64,000 bases of DNA from Synechocystis sp. PCC 7338 (GCF_018282115.1 NZ_CP054306.1:1411488-1475487); one strand, 5' to 3'; counted from the stretch's first letter, positions 8,938 to 19,299 are shown. Made by a program: numbers and translations. Notes: generated from the letters alone by a model not told the origin.

Positions 8938-9966
8938 ATGGCCAAAACTCCCATTCTGATTACCGGTGGGGCCGGTTTTATTGGTGCTAATTTTGTTTAC
9001 CATTGCGTTCAAGCCTATGACGATCGCCCCATTGTCGTTTTAGACGCCCTTACCTATGCTGGTAACCGAGCAACCCTGGCCCCTTTGGAAAAATTAGCTA
9101 ATTTCCGTTTTGTTCAGGGGGATATTGGTGATCGCCATTTGTTGGATAAATTGTTGAAGGAAGAAAAGATTGAAACCATCGCCCATTTTGCGGCGGAATC
9201 CCATGTGGATCGCTCCATCCTTGGCCCTGGGGCCTTTGTGCAAACCAATGTGGTGGGGACTTTTACCTTGTTGGACTCCTTTCGGGAACATTGGCAAAAT
9301 CAAAGTAAACCTACCCAGTTTCGTTTTCTCCATGTTTCCACCGATGAAGTTTATGGCAGTTTAGCTCCTGAAGAACCGGGTTTTTCAGAAACCACCCCCT
9401 ACGCCCCCAATAGTCCCTATTCCGCTTCCAAGGCCGGCAGTGACCATTTAGTGCGGGCTTATTTTCACACCTACGGCTTGCCCACCTTAATTACTAATTG
9501 TTCTAATAACTACGGCCCCTATCAGTTTCCCGAAAAGCTTATTCCCCTAATGTGTCTTAACATTTTGCGCGGAGAAAAGTTGCCGGTGTATGGAGATGGG
9601 CAAAATGTGCGGGATTGGCTTTACGTCCAGGATCATTGCCAGGCTTTAGACCTGGTTTTAACTAAAGCTTTGCCGGGACAAACCTATAACATTGGCGGCA
9701 ACAATGAGGTTAAAAATATTGAATTGGTTGAACTTTTATGTGACCTAATGGACGAATTAGCTCCTCATTTACCAGTTAGGCCGGCCCGACAATTGATTAG
9801 CTATGTCACCGATCGCCTAGGGCACGATCGCCGTTACGCCATTGATGCCAGCAAAATTAAGCGGGAATTGGGCTGGGAGCCCAAGGTAACAGTGGAACAG
9901 GGGTTAAGACAGACTGTGCAATGGTATTTGGACAATGAAGCTTGGTGGAGACCGCTGTTGGGGTAG
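8938..9966 (+). CDS. rfbB: dTDP-glucose 4,6-dehydratase
   Basis: 342-residue extended SDR enzyme converting dTDP-glucose to dTDP-4-keto-6-deoxyglucose, an early step of dTDP-rhamnose and other deoxysugar synthesis for surface polysaccharides. The NAD-binding motif GGAGFIG is at residue 10. The active-site Thr-Asp-Glu is in HVSTDEVYG, and the catalytic YxxxK is YSASK. The conserved [15 protein letters not shown] follows. Length and motifs match RmlB/RfbB. It starts 27 bp after moxR on the same strand; the two functions have no obvious link. Confidence 0.93.
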   Translation: MAKTPILITGGAGFIGANFVYHCVQAYDDRPIVVLDALTYAGNRATLAPLEKLANFRFVQGDIGDRHLLDKLLKEEKIETIAHFAAESHVDRSILGPGAFVQTNVVGTFTLLDSFREHWQNQSKPTQFRFLHVSTDEVYGSLAPEEPGFSETTPYAPNSPYSASKAGSDHLVRAYFHTYGLPTLITNCSNNYGPYQFPEKLIPLMCLNILRGEKLPVYGDGQNVRDWLYVQDHCQALDLVLTKALPGQTYNIGGNNEVKNIELVELLCDLMDELAPHLPVRPARQLISYVTDRLGHDRRYAIDASKIKRELGWEPKVTVEQGLRQTVQWYLDNEAWWRPLLG

Positions 9967-10042
9967 CGGATCCTCGGTATAATGACGCTCCTAGAGTCAT
10001 GACTACCTCCCGGTAAATTTTTCCCGACGGATTGGGCAATAT

Positions 10043-10309
10043 TTATTGCTGGGGCTGGTTTTGATTGTTTTGTTCTATCTGAATGCGGAGGGGGGCATCG
10101 GGTTTTTCCGTTAGACCGAGGCTATTGAGCACTTGCACCACGCCAAAGGCCACCAAGACCCCCAGGATTAGCCCTCCCACCACTAGGATTACAAACCAAT
10201 TGCGGGCTTTGCGTAGGGCTTCCTCCCGTCGGGCCCCAGTGATATCATCATATTCATCCAGATTGGAATTACCGTCATTAGAGCCACCGTTGGGGGAAGG
10301 GAAAACCAT
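10043..10309 (-). CDS. Small single-span membrane protein of unknown function
   Basis: 88 residues: a polar N-terminal half rich in Asn, Asp and Ser, then basic residues (ARREEALRKARNW), one strongly hydrophobic helix (about residues 38-62) and a Gln/Asn-rich tail. Positive charge just before the helix predicts the N-terminus in the cytoplasm. I do not recognise a named family. It stands alone between convergent rfbB and a Rossmann-fold gene on its own strand. Confidence 0.65.
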   Translation of the reverse strand: MVFPSPNGGSNDGNSNLDEYDDITGARREEALRKARNWFVILVVGGLILGVLVAFGVVQVLNSLGLTEKPDAPLRIQIEQNNQNQPQQ

Positions 10310-10437
10310 AAAATTTTAGGGCGATCGCCAAAATAGCCCCTTAAGATTATCTCGATTTTCCGCACTGGCAAAGGCCAAATTCCCCTCATCCTGCTGAAAG
10401 CCTAAAATTACGTGAGTTCTGATTTTTAAAGTTGAGA

Positions 10438-11097
10438 TTATGCCACCACTGCAAATAATTCCTCAAAGGATTGCACTGGGATATCGGGCTTACTGATAAT
10501 TTCAACAATTTTATTTTTGGCACTAGGACAAAGGAGAGATTCCACACAAACCTCTGCTACTTTTTGCCTGGGAATACTGCCTTCAAATAATGTATCTGCC
10601 CCAGCCATGACGATAGCGTTGTCGTTATCCTCATTTTTTAGTCCCCCTGGCCGCACAATGGTGTAGGGCACGCCGCTCTGACGGAGGTAATTTTCGCCCC
10701 ACTGTTTCCATACCAAAATCAGACCAAACAGGTTGAGGGGATGGAAGAAATTGGATACACAGAGAGAAGATACCAGCACCAACTGTTCAATGTCACTGGC
10801 TTTGGCCACATCCACTAGGTTACGGGTGCCTAAATAGTCCACTTTAAACGGCCCAGTTAAATCCACGCTGGGCCTGGCTCCGGCCGCACTAATCACCGCA
10901 GTGCAACCGGCGATCGCTGCCTTGATGGTTTCCGGTTCCAGCAAATCCCCCACCATAATTTCCGTTCCTAGGGGTAACACCGCCTTGGCACTGTCATAGT
11001 TCCGCACCAAAGCCCGCACTGCAATTTGGCGATCAATTAGGGTATGGACAACCCGTTTGCCCGTTTCTCCGGTGGCACCGATAATTAAAACTTTCAT
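10438..11097 (-). CDS. NAD(P)-binding Rossmann-fold protein, atypical SDR/NmrA-like
   Basis: 219 residues from the ATG at 11097, where the glycine-rich nucleotide motif MKVLIIGATGETGKRVV begins at once. A longer frame to 11157 adds residues without homology and would overlap the next gene. The pattern ALVRNYDSAKAVLP, then GDLLEPETIKAAIAGCTAVISAAGA and later VSSLCVS, is that of atypical SDRs related to Ycf39 and plant Tic62-type proteins. Substrate unknown. It lies downstream of the UDG-like gene with a gap of about 50 bp. Confidence 0.85.
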   Translation of the reverse strand: MKVLIIGATGETGKRVVHTLIDRQIAVRALVRNYDSAKAVLPLGTEIMVGDLLEPETIKAAIAGCTAVISAAGARPSVDLTGPFKVDYLGTRNLVDVAKASDIEQLVLVSSLCVSNFFHPLNLFGLILVWKQWGENYLRQSGVPYTIVRPGGLKNEDNDNAIVMAGADTLFEGSIPRQKVAEVCVESLLCPSAKNKIVEIISKPDIPVQSFEELFAVVA

Positions 11098-11146
11098 AGG
11101 TAAATTTGATGGATTCTGGAGTAATGTAACCGCCCTCAACCTAAAC

Positions 11147-11824
11147 CTAGAAAGCAATTTCTGCCAAGCGCCGTTGCAACATTTTGGGAAACTGCCCGTA
11201 GTACCGCTTATTTAACGGTGAAGGATGGGGTAAAGGCATTAATTTAACAATTTTTTGACTAGTTTTGCCCGTCCCTGTGCTGGCTTTGATCAACACATCT
11301 AAGGACGATTCATAGCGATCGCCACCCCGAAAAAATTCATCCAACTGTCCCTTAGCAGCATAGGGTGCAAACCATTTAAAAGCTTCCGTTCCCAGGGTGA
11401 TAATTTGTTTGCCTTGCCAATGGAACACCAATAATTGCTCCACAAAAGGACGAAACCGCTCCTTTACCTTAACGGAATAGGCCTTATTCTCCGGGGGCTT
11501 ATAGGGCACTGTATTGGTGAGCAAAATCCTTTGGCAAACAGTTTGTAGATCGTCTTGACCTTTGGGCGCCCGACCCTGCCAAGCTTCAAAAAAGCCCTTC
11601 CTCACTAAGCGGCCCGCCGCTCCGATCAAGGGTTGACCTTGGCGTACCTCATCTGCTCCCAGATCTCGACCAAAAAAACAAAGCTGACTACCCAGATTCC
11701 CTCCGAACAAAATCGGCTCCAGGGCATCCTTGCTGGCCTGTTGGTAAATGGGAGAATCCAGGGGAAAAGGCTCCCGTTCTGCTTCTTGGCGAATACTACG
11801 GATCAGGGTTTGAAGCTCTGACAT
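11147..11824 (-). CDS. Uracil-DNA glycosylase-superfamily protein
   Basis: About 225 residues from the ATG at 11824 (an upstream frame runs to 11896). Two superfamily motifs are visible: the N-terminal FFGRDLGADEVRQGQPLIGAAG, resembling the family-4/5 GxxPGxxE...GxPFxGxxG signature, and the C-terminal LPHPSPLN carrying the catalytic-loop HPSP. The four cysteines that bind the iron-sulfur cluster in classical family-4 enzymes are not seen. The Glu/Asp spacing is unusual, so the substrate (uracil or another damaged base) is uncertain. Confidence 0.82.
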   Translation of the reverse strand: MSELQTLIRSIRQEAEREPFPLDSPIYQQASKDALEPILFGGNLGSQLCFFGRDLGADEVRQGQPLIGAAGRLVRKGFFEAWQGRAPKGQDDLQTVCQRILLTNTVPYKPPENKAYSVKVKERFRPFVEQLLVFHWQGKQIITLGTEAFKWFAPYAAKGQLDEFFRGGDRYESSLDVLIKASTGTGKTSQKIVKLMPLPHPSPLNKRYYGQFPKMLQRRLAEIAF

Positions 11825-12066
11825 GGAAAAATGGAAAAACTGAATAACTGATTGATAAGAGAATTGGCGAAGTAAACTAGGGCACCTATGGCCCAATCCA
11901 AAGGGAAACGTCCCAGGGCCACAGACAGCTAAATGTTAAAGACTGTTGCAGAAGTGTGCGTCTCCGCTAATGCCATGGTAGTTTTTATAGGAATCCCAAG
12001 TCCCTCGATTGGATACTTTTCAGTTATTTTTTAGTTAACAGCATTGCTCAAGGAGGAAAAAGGACA

Positions 12067-12261
12067 GTGTCAGCGACCCCGGTAGATCTTCCCCAGCCCC
12101 AAGAAGCCATCAGTGATTACGTGGCGGAACTGCAACTGCACATGACTCTCCAGGCCCGTAACCTGGTGCCTACCCTAACCCAAACCCCTGGGCCATGCCA
12201 TAGCCTCGTGCATGAAAGCCAAGCCATGGTAGAAAAAATCATCTCCCGCCAGCGCCGTTAG
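12067..12261 (+). CDS. Small protein of unknown function, GTG start
   Basis: 64 residues starting at GTG (12067), 10 bases after a strong Shine-Dalgarno sequence (AAGGAGG at 12050-12056) that supports translation. The protein is mostly helical in appearance, ends KIISRQRR and has no membrane segment. No family is recognised. The minus-strand frame overlapping it (12175-12450) lacks comparable signals and is probably a shadow. Confidence 0.6.
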   Translation: MSATPVDLPQPQEAISDYVAELQLHMTLQARNLVPTLTQTPGPCHSLVHESQAMVEKIISRQRR

Positions 12262-12531
12262 GAGATCTACTGAATATTTCCTGATATTTCCCCCAGTAGG
12301 GTCAGCCCAAGAAGTTTTCATTTCGTCCTGAACGATGGTTTCGTCGATCGCCTGCCAATGGTTGTCGGTAATGGTGGTATAATCCTGACTTTGCTGCATC
12401 AAAAATGGTGCGTCACAAAAAAGCCCAAACCTAGAGATGGAAGGTAGCACTACCTGTGCGGTTAGACCAAGGTCAGACCCGAAGTAATCTGCGCCTCCAT
12501 GGTTCGCGGTTCTGAACTTTATTGGAAGCCC

Positions 12532-13443
12532 ATGATCAAGAATTGTTTTCCCTGGCTAAAAGTTGGCGCCCTTGCCACCAGCGCTGCCTTGTTAAGCATC
12601 ACCCCAGCCTTAGCCGACCAGCCAGAAACCTTTGCCAGCGTTGACTATTTTCAGGGTAGGCAGTCCGTTCCCATCGAAGTGGAAATGCCAACGGGGGGAT
12701 TTGGTAATATCGGTTCCCCTATTTACCAAGGGGCTTGCCCTGCTACTTTTGAGCCCATTGTGCAGCGTGTTGTGGGAGCCAAGGCCATGCCTAATTGGGG
12801 CGTGTTGGTGGAAAGGCTGGATGATCGCCGGGTGCTATATAGCCATAACGAAAATAAGTTCTTTATTCCCGCTTCCAACGCGAAGATTTTCACCACAGCG
12901 GCGGCTCTACAACGGTTGGGTCCCAATGCCACAGTGCGTTCCCAGCCCCTCCGCAACTGGGTAATGACCACCAATAAACGCTCCAACAACAGCTATGCAG
13001 AACTGTTGCTCAACACCGTCGGCGGACCAGGGGCCGTTAAAGCAGCGGTGGCAGAATTGGGGGTTAATCCCCAGGGTTTTCGGGTGGCGGACGGTTCTGG
13101 TTTGTCCCGCAATAATGCGGCTACGCCCCGTTCCCTAGTGGATACCCTCCAGGCCATGTACCGCAGCAGCAATAGTAGTTTGTTCGTTTCTTCCATGCCG
13201 ATCGCTGGTCAGGACGGTACTTTAGCCCGACGGATGAAAGCCACCACGGCCCATAATAATGTTTTCGCCAAAACAGGCACCCTGCGGGGGGTACGGGCTC
13301 TGTCCGGTTATGCTAACACCCCGGCCCACGGCACTGTTGTTTTCAGCATTTTGGCCAACGATTGGAGCCGCTCCGGAGATAACCTCGTGCGGGCCATTGA
13401 CCAGTTAGTGGTGCAAATTAACAATATGGGAGCCTGCGACTAA
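12532..13443 (+). CDS. Compact S13-family D-Ala-D-Ala carboxypeptidase, exported
   Basis: Periplasmic penicillin-binding protein of the PBP4/DacB family trimming peptidoglycan peptides, 303 residues from the ATG at 12532. A signal peptide follows (MIKNC..., hydrophobic core, cleavage near PALA-DQ). Catalytic motifs are all present: SxxK in PASNAKIFT, SxN in KRSNNSYAELLL and KTG in FAKTGTL. The odd point is the spacing: SxxK and SxN are only about 40 residues apart, while PBP4-type enzymes carry roughly 200 extra residues of insert domains there. An alternative start at 12499 adds 11 residues before the signal peptide. Confidence 0.9.
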   Translation: MIKNCFPWLKVGALATSAALLSITPALADQPETFASVDYFQGRQSVPIEVEMPTGGFGNIGSPIYQGACPATFEPIVQRVVGAKAMPNWGVLVERLDDRRVLYSHNENKFFIPASNAKIFTTAAALQRLGPNATVRSQPLRNWVMTTNKRSNNSYAELLLNTVGGPGAVKAAVAELGVNPQGFRVADGSGLSRNNAATPRSLVDTLQAMYRSSNSSLFVSSMPIAGQDGTLARRMKATTAHNNVFAKTGTLRGVRALSGYANTPAHGTVVFSILANDWSRSGDNLVRAIDQLVVQINNMGACD

Positions 13444-13477
13444 TCCACAAATCCACAGTTAGTAAAGGATCACAAAA

Positions 13478-14797
13478 ATGGATTGGTCAGCAATTGCGAC
13501 ATCGTTGACGGCCCAGGGCTTGGAGGTGATCCAAGACCCCCAACAAAGACAAAAACTATCCAGCGATTACGCCCATTTCAGCCCTATTTTGGTGGAGCAG
13601 TTACATGGTAAACAGGCAGACCTGGTGGTGTTGGCTCGATCAGAACCAGAGGCGATCGCCGTGATCCGTTGCTGTGTGGCAAATCAAATTCCCCTCACAG
13701 TACGGGGGGCAGGCACGGGCAATTATGGTCAATGTGTTCCCCTCCAGGGGGGCATTGTGTTGGATTTGTCCCCTATGCAAAGGATTATTAGCCTGGAACC
13801 AGGGCGAGCGGTGGTGGAGCCGGGAGTAAAGTTAGGCAAGCTAGAACAGCAGGCTAAACAAATGGGCTGGGAATTGCGGCTGTTACCTTCTACCTATCAA
13901 ACAGCTACGGTGGGGGGCTTTGTCAGTGGCGGCAGTACCGGCATCGGCGCAGTCAACTATGGCACCCTATTTGACCCCGGCAATGTCCAGAGCCTAACGG
14001 TATTAACCATGGAGGCGGAACCCCAGCGTCTGGTTTTAGCTGGTGAAGCGGCCCAACCGGTCATCCACGGCTATGGCACCAATGGCATTATCACTGAAAT
14101 TACTTTACCCCTGGCCCCGGCTTTACCCTGGCAGGAAGCCATTGTCAGTTTTGCAGATCTATCAGCGGCGATCGCCTTTGCCCAAAATTTAGCCAACCAG
14201 GACGGCATTGTTAGCAAGGAAATTTCCATTCAAGGCCATCCCATTCCGCAATATTTCAGTGGTTTAAAAAATTATTATCGGCCCGGTGACCACTGGGTAA
14301 TGGTGATTGTTTCCGCCTTAGACTGGCTAGCTTTTACGGAATTAGCCAAAGCAAATAAAGGGCAAATTATTTTTGAGCAAAATCCCCAAGCCCTTGGCAA
14401 AAAAGTTAGTTTAATTGAATTTAATTGGAACCACACCACCCTGTTGGCTAGGGCCATGGATTCCAATCTCACCTATCTCCAGGTATTTTTCTATCAAGAT
14501 TTAGAACAAATTCTTACCCTAGAAAAACTCTTTCAAGATGAGATTATGTTCCACATTGAAATGATGCGTATCCAAGGGGTAATGTGTTTGGCTGGTTTTC
14601 CTTTGGTTAAATTTACCAACGGCGATCTCCTAGAAGAGATTATGACGGCTCACCAAAATCTAGGGGCCAGAATTGCCAATCCCCACACCTACAGTTTGGC
14701 CGGAGGTTCAGTACAACCCCTGCCAGAATCCCAATTAATTTTTAAACGGCAAGTAGATCCTTTTAATTTACTCAACCCAGGCAAATTGACCGATTGA
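13478..14797 (+). CDS. FAD-linked oxidase of the GlcD/BBE type
   Basis: 439-residue flavoprotein of the FAD_binding_4 family (glycolate oxidase GlcD and D-lactate dehydrogenase relatives). The FAD-binding region has VRGAGTGNYGQCVPLQGGIV (about residues 75-94), then PGVKLGKLEQ and TVGGFVSGGSTGIGAVNYG, the usual isoalloxazine and pyrophosphate contacts. The C-terminus ends with the typical FNLLNPGKL. Substrate unknown; a 2-hydroxy acid is plausible. It begins 34 bp after the DD-peptidase on the same strand. Confidence 0.85.
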   Translation: MDWSAIATSLTAQGLEVIQDPQQRQKLSSDYAHFSPILVEQLHGKQADLVVLARSEPEAIAVIRCCVANQIPLTVRGAGTGNYGQCVPLQGGIVLDLSPMQRIISLEPGRAVVEPGVKLGKLEQQAKQMGWELRLLPSTYQTATVGGFVSGGSTGIGAVNYGTLFDPGNVQSLTVLTMEAEPQRLVLAGEAAQPVIHGYGTNGIITEITLPLAPALPWQEAIVSFADLSAAIAFAQNLANQDGIVSKEISIQGHPIPQYFSGLKNYYRPGDHWVMVIVSALDWLAFTELAKANKGQIIFEQNPQALGKKVSLIEFNWNHTTLLARAMDSNLTYLQVFFYQDLEQILTLEKLFQDEIMFHIEMMRIQGVMCLAGFPLVKFTNGDLLEEIMTAHQNLGARIANPHTYSLAGGSVQPLPESQLIFKRQVDPFNLLNPGKLTD

Positions 14798-15089
14798 TCT
14801 CTTAATTTAGCTATCGCTCTTTTATGAGTCTAGTTGGTAGAGTAAAGATAATTGTGACAAAAGACGTGGTCTGAAAAAGCCATGTCTGTCGCACCTTTAA
14901 CCCTGTCTCAAAACGATAGGTTTGGGCTGATTAATCACGAATACAAAAATTAATCTTTCTTGGCAAAGGTTTGGTAACTTTTCTGGAGAAGAAATTCAAG
15001 AAGTGCCTGCTCTATAACAGAATATATTCATGGTAGAGCAGGAGTATTTGGATACAGATTAAACCTGGGTAGGCAATCAACTAATCCAC
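14798..15089. other. Intergenic region between convergent genes
   Basis: Nothing strongly supported. A 23-codon frame (14882-14953) is present without a clear ribosome site. A 9-bp inverted repeat CCTGCTCTA/TAGAGCAGG (15006-15014 and 15034-15042) lies about 50 bp beyond the leuC stop and may help end transcription, although it has no T-run. Confidence 0.4.
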
Positions 15090-16496
15090 TTAGCCGACTA
15101 GTTCCCGCACATCTGACACTTGCCCCGTAATGGCCGCCGCTGCCACCATAGCTGGACTCATTAACAAGGTGCGACCAGAGGCAGAACCCTGACGCCCCTT
15201 AAAATTGCGGTTGGAGGAAGAAGCACTCAGTTGATCGCCCTGGAGTTTATCTGGGTTCATGGCCAAACACATGGAACAGCCTGCTTCCCGCCATTCAAAG
15301 CCCGCCGCTTGAAAAATTTGATCTAATCCCGCTGCTTCGGCCTGTTGCTTCACCCGTTCGGAACCAGGTACCACAAAGGCTTTTACCCCTGCCGCCACCT
15401 GATGTCCCTTGGCTACTTTAGCTGCTTCTTCCAGGTCACTCAAACGGCCGTTGGTGCAACTACCAATGAAACAAACATCAACCTTGGTACCCTTTAGTGG
15501 CTGTCCCGGCTGGAATTGCATATATTTGTAGGCTTCGCTGGCGATCGCCTGGTCATCGGGGTCGAGGCTGTCGAGGGTGGGAACAGGTTCACTAATACCA
15601 ATGCCTTGGCCGGGGGTGATACCCCAGGTAACGGTGGGCTCAATGTCCTCTGCCCGGAAGGAAACCACATCGTCATACACTGCATCGGGGTCACTAGCGA
15701 TACTGCGCCACCATTGCAAGGCCTTGTCCCAATCTTCCCCTTGGGGAGCAAACTCCCGCCCCTTCAGGTATGCAAAGGTCACTTCATCTGGGTTGATATA
15801 ACCACAGCGGGCTCCCCCCTCAATGGACATATTGCAAACGGTCATGCGTTCTTCCATGTCCAGGTTGGCAAAGGTTGACCCAGCATATTCGTAGGCATAG
15901 CCCACACCACCCTTAACGCCCAATTTGCGGATAATGTGGAGAATAACATCCTTGGCGTAGACCCCAGGCGCCAAATCACCGTCAACCTCAATTTTTCTCA
16001 CCTTTAACTTGTTTAAGCTCAAACTCTGGGCCGCTAACACGTCCCGTACTTGGGAAGTGCCAATGCCAAAGGCGATCGCTCCGAAGGCTCCGTGGGTTGA
16101 AGTGTGGGAGTCGCCACAGGCAATGGTCATACCCGGTTGAGTTAGGCCCTGTTCCGGGGCAATGACGTGGACAATGCCTTGATTGCCGGAGCCAATGGGA
16201 TGGAAGCGAATATTATGGGCCTTAGTATTGACCTCCAAAGCCTGCATCATTTCTTCGGCTAGGGAATCCTGAAAAGGCCGTTGTTGATTTTCCGTTGGTA
16301 CAATGTGGTCCACTGTGGCCACTGTTCTTTCTGGATACATAACCCGCAACCCCCGCTCCTTCAGCATGGCAAAGGCCTGGGGACTGGTGACTTCGTGGAT
16401 CAGGTGCAACCCGATGAAGAGTTGGGTTTGACCCGATGGCAAAACACTGATGGTGTGGAGATCCCAAACTTTATCAAATAAGGTTCTTGCGCTCAT
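15090..16496 (-). CDS. leuC: 3-isopropylmalate dehydratase large subunit
   Basis: 468 residues, the normal LeuC length. It isomerises 2- and 3-isopropylmalate in leucine biosynthesis together with LeuD, which is not in this window. Aconitase-family signatures are clear: [14 protein letters not shown], and the 4Fe-4S cysteines in GSCTNGR and [12 protein letters not shown]. The [12 protein letters not shown] segment near the N-terminus is typical of LeuC. Upstream DNA (16497-16726) separates it from the divergent response-regulator gene and carries one HIP1-like site. Confidence 0.96.
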   Translation of the reverse strand: MSARTLFDKVWDLHTISVLPSGQTQLFIGLHLIHEVTSPQAFAMLKERGLRVMYPERTVATVDHIVPTENQQRPFQDSLAEEMMQALEVNTKAHNIRFHPIGSGNQGIVHVIAPEQGLTQPGMTIACGDSHTSTHGAFGAIAFGIGTSQVRDVLAAQSLSLNKLKVRKIEVDGDLAPGVYAKDVILHIIRKLGVKGGVGYAYEYAGSTFANLDMEERMTVCNMSIEGGARCGYINPDEVTFAYLKGREFAPQGEDWDKALQWWRSIASDPDAVYDDVVSFRAEDIEPTVTWGITPGQGIGISEPVPTLDSLDPDDQAIASEAYKYMQFQPGQPLKGTKVDVCFIGSCTNGRLSDLEEAAKVAKGHQVAAGVKAFVVPGSERVKQQAEAAGLDQIFQAAGFEWREAGCSMCLAMNPDKLQGDQLSASSSNRNFKGRQGSASGRTLLMSPAMVAAAAITGQVSDVRELVG

Positions 16497-16726
16497 AGTG
16501 GAAGTCTAGACAGGGCGATCGCCGAGGGAAAATGAATGGAGGATAGGTAGTCGTAGTAACTATCACCATCTTAGCCTGACCTGACAACCTGCACCTAGGG
16601 ACAGTAAAGGAGAAAAATCAAGTTAATTTGGTCTTGAAATCGGGGAAATTAGGCTAGGATGACAGTCAGAGCCAGCTTGAGAAACTGCCCTGGCACCCCC
16701 GACAAAGATTTGATTGATTAATCCCT

Positions 16727-17992
16727 ATGAGTACTATTTTAGTTGTCGAGGATGAAAGTATTATCCGGGAGTTGATTGGGGAGACTCTGAGTTTGGAAAA
16801 CTACGGGATTCTAGAAGCGGAAAATGGGGTTGTGGCCTTGGGGCTACTCAACTCTCTGGAGGTGATGCCCGATTTAATCATCTGTGATGTGATGATGCCG
16901 GAAATGGACGGCCACGGCTTGATTACGGCTCTACAGCAAGACCCTAAAACAGCGGCCATTCCCTTCATTTTTCTCACGGCCCTGGGAACTATGCAAGATT
17001 TTCGCAAGGGGATGAATTCCGGAGCGGATGATTATCTGATTAAGCCCTTTAAACAAGAAGATTTGCTGAATGCGGTTAATAGCCGTTTGCAAAAACAAGC
17101 CAAGTTGTCAGCCTTTTACCAGAGAAATCTGCTCCTTTCGTCCAGCGATAGGCGTCGCCGCTCCAGTAGCACAGGCACACCGACCCTAACCCCCGATGAG
17201 GCAGAAATTTGGCGGGATTTGGAAGTAGGTTTAAACACCGGACAAGTTTGTCTCTTTTACCAACCGAAAGTAGCCATTCACAACCATTGTTTGATCGGCT
17301 GTGAAGCGCTCATCCGTTGGCATCATCCCCGTAAAGGTTTTGTTTCTCCAGGAATTTTCATCCCGATCGCCGAAAAAACAGGCTTTATCAGCGTGGTGGG
17401 GGAATGGGTGATTGAAACAGCGTTACGTCAGTGCCAGCAATGGCAATACCTAGGGCTGGATCCGCTGAAAGTGGCGATCAATATTTCTGCCCAACAATTC
17501 CATGGAGAAGATCTAATTTGCATTTTGCGGCTCGGCACCCAAAAGTATGATGTTAGTCCCCAACAATTGGAAGTGGAATTAACGGAAACCCTGTTGGTGA
17601 AAAATGTCCAGGATTCTATTGACCAGTTAAATGAACTCCGGGCCGAGGGCTTCAGCGTGGCGATCGACGACTTTGGCACTGGTTACTCTTCCCTGAGTTA
17701 TCTACAACAGTTCCCCTTTGACGTTCTGAAAATAGATCAAAGCTTTGTTCGTCACATTGACAAAAACGCCAAAAATAAAACTATCACCGCCTCGATTATC
17801 AACCTGGCCCACGAACTGGATTTGCGGGTAGTGGCTGAAGGGGTGGAAACCTGGGCAGAATACGATACCATTGCGGACATGAGGTGTGACGAGTTGCAAG
17901 GCTATCTTTTTAGTCGTCCTCTACCAGTGGCGGATTTCAACGAGTTGTTAAGCCAGGGCACAGACAGTCCTATTTTGCCCCTACGCCGCTGA
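16727..17992 (+). CDS. Response regulator with an EAL cyclic-di-GMP phosphodiesterase domain
   Basis: 421 residues. The N-terminal receiver (about 1-125) has the phospho-acceptor Asp in CDVMMPEMDGHG, the conserved Thr in FLTALG and the Lys in LIKPFKQ. After a linker, the EAL domain (about 160-410) retains the catalytic set: EALIRW, the Asn of AINISAQQF, ELTETLL, DDFGTGYSSL, the Lys of LKIDQSF, AEGVET and the Gln of LQGYLFSRP. It should be an active, phosphorylation-controlled phosphodiesterase hydrolysing c-di-GMP to pGpG. No histidine kinase is adjacent. Confidence 0.93.
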   Translation: MSTILVVEDESIIRELIGETLSLENYGILEAENGVVALGLLNSLEVMPDLIICDVMMPEMDGHGLITALQQDPKTAAIPFIFLTALGTMQDFRKGMNSGADDYLIKPFKQEDLLNAVNSRLQKQAKLSAFYQRNLLLSSSDRRRRSSSTGTPTLTPDEAEIWRDLEVGLNTGQVCLFYQPKVAIHNHCLIGCEALIRWHHPRKGFVSPGIFIPIAEKTGFISVVGEWVIETALRQCQQWQYLGLDPLKVAINISAQQFHGEDLICILRLGTQKYDVSPQQLEVELTETLLVKNVQDSIDQLNELRAEGFSVAIDDFGTGYSSLSYLQQFPFDVLKIDQSFVRHIDKNAKNKTITASIINLAHELDLRVVAEGVETWAEYDTIADMRCDELQGYLFSRPLPVADFNELLSQGTDSPILPLRR

Positions 17993-18030
17993 TAGTCCAG
18001 TCAAGATGCGAAAAATTAATCAAATCAATA

Positions 18031-19299
18031 ATGGTATTACACCAACAACGTTTCTCCCTCGACCATGGAGCTTTTTGTCAAACCTTAGCCCAAACTGAAA
18101 ATTTACTCATTATCCAAGACCTGGATGGGGTTTGCATGGAGCTAGTGCAGAATCCCCTCAGCCGTCGCCTTGATGCTGATTATGTCCGGGCCACCACCCT
18201 CTTCGCTGACCATTTTTATGTATTGACCAATGGGGAGCATGTTGGGAAAAGAGGAGTACAGGGCATTGCGGAACGGGCCTTTGGGGATGTACCTTTTGTG
18301 CAACAGGAAGGGCTATATTTGCCTGGTTTGGCGGCCGGGGGAGTGCAGTGGCAGGATCGCCATGGCAACGTGAGTCATCCTGGAGTAGGGCAAACGGAGT
18401 TGGAGTTTTTAGCGGCGGTGCCATCAAAAATCAAGAGCTGTTTACGGCAATTTTTTAGTAACCATGCCGGGGTACTTTCTCCGGAGCAGTTGGAAATGGG
18501 CATCGATGCTTCGGTTTTAGATAATGTGGCTTCCCCCACAGCAAATCTAAATACCTTGGCTAATTTATTGCAAGACAGTCCGCAAATTTACCGGGATTTG
18601 CAGGAAACCATGGCCCAATTATTGGACCAACTAATGGCAGATGCAGCGGGTCAGGATTTGGGTAACAGTTTTTTCGTCCACTATGCTCCTAATTTGGGCC
18701 GGGATGAACAGGGTAAGGAAATTATTCGTTGGGCCAAGGCTGGGAATTCCGGCACCACCGACTTTCAGTTTATGTTGCAGGGGGGGGTCAAAGAAGCAGG
18801 GGTTTTGGCCTTGCTGAACCGTTACTACCACAGTCGGACGGGGCAATATCCTTTGGGGGAAAGTTTTAGTGCTCGCCAAGCCCCCCCATCCCACCAGGAT
18901 TTGTTGCATTTGGTGAAAACGAAATTTGATCTGGACTTGATGCCCTTGATCATTGGGGTTGGGGATACGATCACTAGCCAGGTGGATGAAACTACCGGTG
19001 AAATTCGACGCGGCGGGAGCGATCGCCAATTTTTGCAACTAATCCAAGACTTGGGAGATTTGGGAAATCAGGGTAACTTAGTGGTGTATGTGGACAGTTC
19101 CCAGGGGGAGGTAAAAAACCGTCAACCTCTGCAATTAGAAACCGTGGCAGGGCAAACCCAAGTGGTGGCCGGCCCTGGGGATATGCGGGACAGGGAAGAT
19201 CCATTGAAGATTAATGTGGCTTTTCCCGGTGGCCATGACCAGTATGTCGCGGCGTTTAAACAGGCGGCCCAGCGCCGACGAACCCATTTTTCCCAGTAG
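18031..19299 (+). CDS. stpA: Glucosylglycerol-phosphate phosphatase
   Basis: 422 residues, closely resembling StpA/GgpP of Synechocystis, which dephosphorylates glucosylglycerol 3-phosphate to the compatible solute glucosylglycerol during salt acclimation. The HAD-type nucleophile region is the N-terminal LIIQDLDGVCMEL (DxDG). The next gene, ggtA, encodes the ATPase of the glucosylglycerol importer, giving a salt-stress pair with a gap of about 120 bp. The synthase gene ggpS is not in the window. Confidence 0.92.
   Translation: MVLHQQRFSLDHGAFCQTLAQTENLLIIQDLDGVCMELVQNPLSRRLDADYVRATTLFADHFYVLTNGEHVGKRGVQGIAERAFGDVPFVQQEGLYLPGLAAGGVQWQDRHGNVSHPGVGQTELEFLAAVPSKIKSCLRQFFSNHAGVLSPEQLEMGIDASVLDNVASPTANLNTLANLLQDSPQIYRDLQETMAQLLDQLMADAAGQDLGNSFFVHYAPNLGRDEQGKEIIRWAKAGNSGTTDFQFMLQGGVKEAGVLALLNRYYHSRTGQYPLGESFSARQAPPSHQDLLHLVKTKFDLDLMPLIIGVGDTITSQVDETTGEIRRGGSDRQFLQLIQDLGDLGNQGNLVVYVDSSQGEVKNRQPLQLETVAGQTQVVAGPGDMRDREDPLKINVAFPGGHDQYVAAFKQAAQRRRTHFSQ

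Noticed and set aside
12175-12450. 91-codon minus-strand frame before the DD-peptidase
   Set aside because: Overlaps the better supported GTG-start gene with its strong Shine-Dalgarno; sequence looks like a shadow.
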